From assembly GCA_031254675.1 (NCBI GenBank), contig JAIRTV010000485.1:1-6296 (forward strand): a stretch of DNA of 6,296 bases, read 5' to 3'. Shown piece by piece: positions 4,876 to 6,296 of the stretch. The position numbers were made by a program, and so were the translations under genes. The first letter of the stretch is position 1, and each line of letters opens with the position of its first letter. The notes under the pieces were generated by a model. It searched no databases, was not told the origin of the DNA, and saw only the letters and a list, made by a program, of their open reading frames with translations. The DNA is from Planctomycetaceae bacterium. Lineage in GTDB: Bacteria > Planctomycetota > Planctomycetia > Pirellulales > Thermoguttaceae.

Positions 4876-6296
4876 ATGAAACGAATCATCTATTTCATCT
4901 TAAATAATTTAACTATTTGGGGATTTTGTACGCTCCTTATTCTGACAGATCGTTCATTCCTTTTCGGACAAATTGTTCAAATGGGCGGGTTGCCGATACC
5001 GAACACAACTTCAATTCAGCAAACAGTTTATAATTCCAATTCGCCACAAACTCCCATCCGACAAATCCAATATCTTGCCCCAACCACGACGGAAAATGAT
5101 CTGGTTGAACCGATTCCGTTGGCAACTTCGTCAACAAATCTTGCCACAATGAGTCGGCGTTCTAATTTGGTTATTCCGCTTCCACCGGCAACGAAAACGG
5201 TTGCTTCGGTTTCGCCGCAAGATTCCATATTGGGTCAATATTCATTGCCGCAATTGTTGCCGTCTTCGTCGGTTTCATCATCTTTTCTTCTTGCGTCTCA
5301 TCCGCAAGAAACCGATCAAACACCGTCAATTCAGTTTGGTACGCCGGTTTTGCCGGAAGCGACCGCCGTTAAACCGATTCCGACGGTTTCGACGGTTCCA
5401 CCGGCAACAGCAGTTCCTGCGATAGCGGTTCCGGAATCGACATTTCCAGCGGTTTCCAATCCTTCGCCGTCGCCGTCGCCGACACCGTTGCCGCCGCAAC
5501 CTCCACACGCTGTTCCGGCAACTCCAACTCGATTGATTGCTTCAGAAGCAATTACAAAAAATCACCGGCTTCAACGTGTTAATTCGGAAACGTTTGAACA
5601 AAAACTCGTTGAGAAATTGGGCAAACGTTTTGTACCGATCCGCAATATCGAAACATCAACCAATCTTTCACGTTTTCGTGTTCCGGTTAAAGACGGAACC
5701 GATGTCGAACTTTCAATTGATCGTCAGAACAGTATTATAACGATTATTGGTTCGGCTCCGATGGTAACAAGTTGTTTGCAAATTGTTCGGTTGTTGGATT
5801 CGCCGGAAAACGCTGAATTTATTCCGATACAACAATCGAATCGCGGAATGTTCCATCGGACAGCGCAGATTATCAATCGTGAAGCGCAAAAACTGGCACA
5901 AAATGCGCCAACCTCGCCACGTAACAACGATCAACCTTCTGCCGCTTTCGTAACTCCAAACACCGGAACCCCAAACACGCCAACACAGAATAATACCATT
6001 CAAAATAATATACCAATAACAGCAGGAATTGTCGGACCGGTTCAAATTGACATTATCGAAGGTATTGACGAACTGGTCATTCAGGGGCAGAAAAATGATG
6101 TTGCGATTATTCGTGAGATTCTTCGGCAAATTGAAACAATGAGTTTGGAACACGAACCGATTATCGAATTGATTCCGATGCAACACGCGGATTCTTATCG
6201 AATCAGCCAAATGGTTCAACAACTTTATTCGCAGGTTTATCAGGCACGAAAAGGGAATATCACGATGTTGCCGCTTATTAAACCGAACACAATTTT
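4876..6296 (+). CDS. Exported secretin-like protein with two N-type (secretin_N) modules, C-terminus beyond window
   Basis: The frame is open from 4876 to the right edge (473 codons). The N-terminus has a basic MKR and a hydrophobic stretch to about residue 30 ending LFGQ, a likely Sec signal peptide. Residues about 35-225 are Pro/Ser/Thr/Ala/Val-rich and probably disordered, including an SPSPSP run at 197-202. Residues about 236-319 form a first module ending IIGSAPMVTSCLQIVRLLD (290-308), then EFIPIQ. After a Thr/Pro/Asn/Gln-rich spacer (about 345-385), a second module carries DELVIQGQKNDVAIIREIL, then IIELIPMQHADSYRISQMV and ITMLPLIKPNTI up to the edge. This order (small alpha/beta module, 'PLxHADA'-like strand and helix, then a 'KPN' strand) is typical of secretin N1/N2 domains of the GspD/PilQ superfamily, which line the periplasmic vestibule of outer-membrane secretin channels. 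The pore domain is not in view, so it could also be one of the secretin-N-only proteins. The start at 4876 is chosen because AAGGAAG lies 7 bases upstream; the in-frame ATG at 4837 would add 13 residues. It diverges from the large minus-strand gene. Confidence 0.85.
   Translation, partial: MKRIIYFILNNLTIWGFCTLLILTDRSFLFGQIVQMGGLPIPNTTSIQQTVYNSNSPQTPIRQIQYLAPTTTENDLVEPIPLATSSTNLATMSRRSNLVIPLPPATKTVASVSPQDSILGQYSLPQLLPSSSVSSSFLLASHPQETDQTPSIQFGTPVLPEATAVKPIPTVSTVPPATAVPAIAVPESTFPAVSNPSPSPSPTPLPPQPPHAVPATPTRLIASEAITKNHRLQRVNSETFEQKLVEKLGKRFVPIRNIETSTNLSRFRVPVKDGTDVELSIDRQNSIITIIGSAPMVTSCLQIVRLLDSPENAEFIPIQQSNRGMFHRTAQIINREAQKLAQNAPTSPRNNDQPSAAFVTPNTGTPNTPTQNNTIQNNIPITAGIVGPVQIDIIEGIDELVIQGQKNDVAIIREILRQIETMSLEHEPIIELIPMQHADSYRISQMVQQLYSQVYQARKGNITMLPLIKPNTI
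5464..5481 (+). repeat. In-frame 6-bp microrepeat (TCGCCG)3 encoding SPSPSP
   Basis: Three exact TCGCCG units lie in frame inside the Pro/Ser-rich region of the secretin-like protein (residues 197-202). Repeats whose unit length is a multiple of three can expand or shrink without breaking the frame, so this linker is free to vary in length. Confidence 0.7.

Noticed and set aside
5713..6222. Minus-strand open frame of 169 codons
   Set aside because: Antisense to the second half of the secretin-like protein, whose sense frame has clear domain motifs.

Overview
The window looks like a chromosomal segment of a planctomycete (phylum Planctomycetota). This rests on two things: a plus-strand secretin-like protein with a long Pro/Ser/Thr-rich insert, and a very large divergent protein whose conserved blocks (for example DVLGYLNFSSG near the N-terminus) resemble, from memory, large planctomycetal proteins with no assigned function. 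The base composition is moderate rather than GC-rich, which would fit one of the lower-GC planctomycete lineages. I cannot place it more precisely, and no marker gene is present.

Layout: the window holds two divergent, incomplete genes and the intergenic region between them. On the minus strand one uninterrupted reading frame runs from an ATG at 4232 down through base 1, giving 1410 codons without a stop, so its C-terminus lies beyond the left edge. On the plus strand a second frame starts at 4876 (or at 4837) and runs off the right edge after 473 codons. It encodes an exported protein with two secretin N-type modules. The secretin pore domain, if present, lies outside the window.

The roughly 640-base divergent intergenic region (4233-4875) carries no convincing gene but is rich in structure. 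It has a possible long-range stem in the leader of the minus-strand gene, a 21-bp AT-rich inverted repeat containing a TATAAT on each strand, and a degenerate and an intact copy of a REP-like palindromic element. It also has a 23-bp unit repeated in tandem and two alternative ribosome-binding-site/start pairs for the secretin-like gene. These elements are the best candidates for regulatory or repeat biology here.

How the genes work together is not shown by the sequence. The divergent arrangement permits shared regulation from the intergenic region, but divergence alone is weak evidence of a shared pathway. I see no mobile element, CRISPR array, tRNA or rRNA, and no clear new defence or secretion system. 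The most unusual items are the large unassigned protein, the strand-composition switch inside it, and the repeat cluster.
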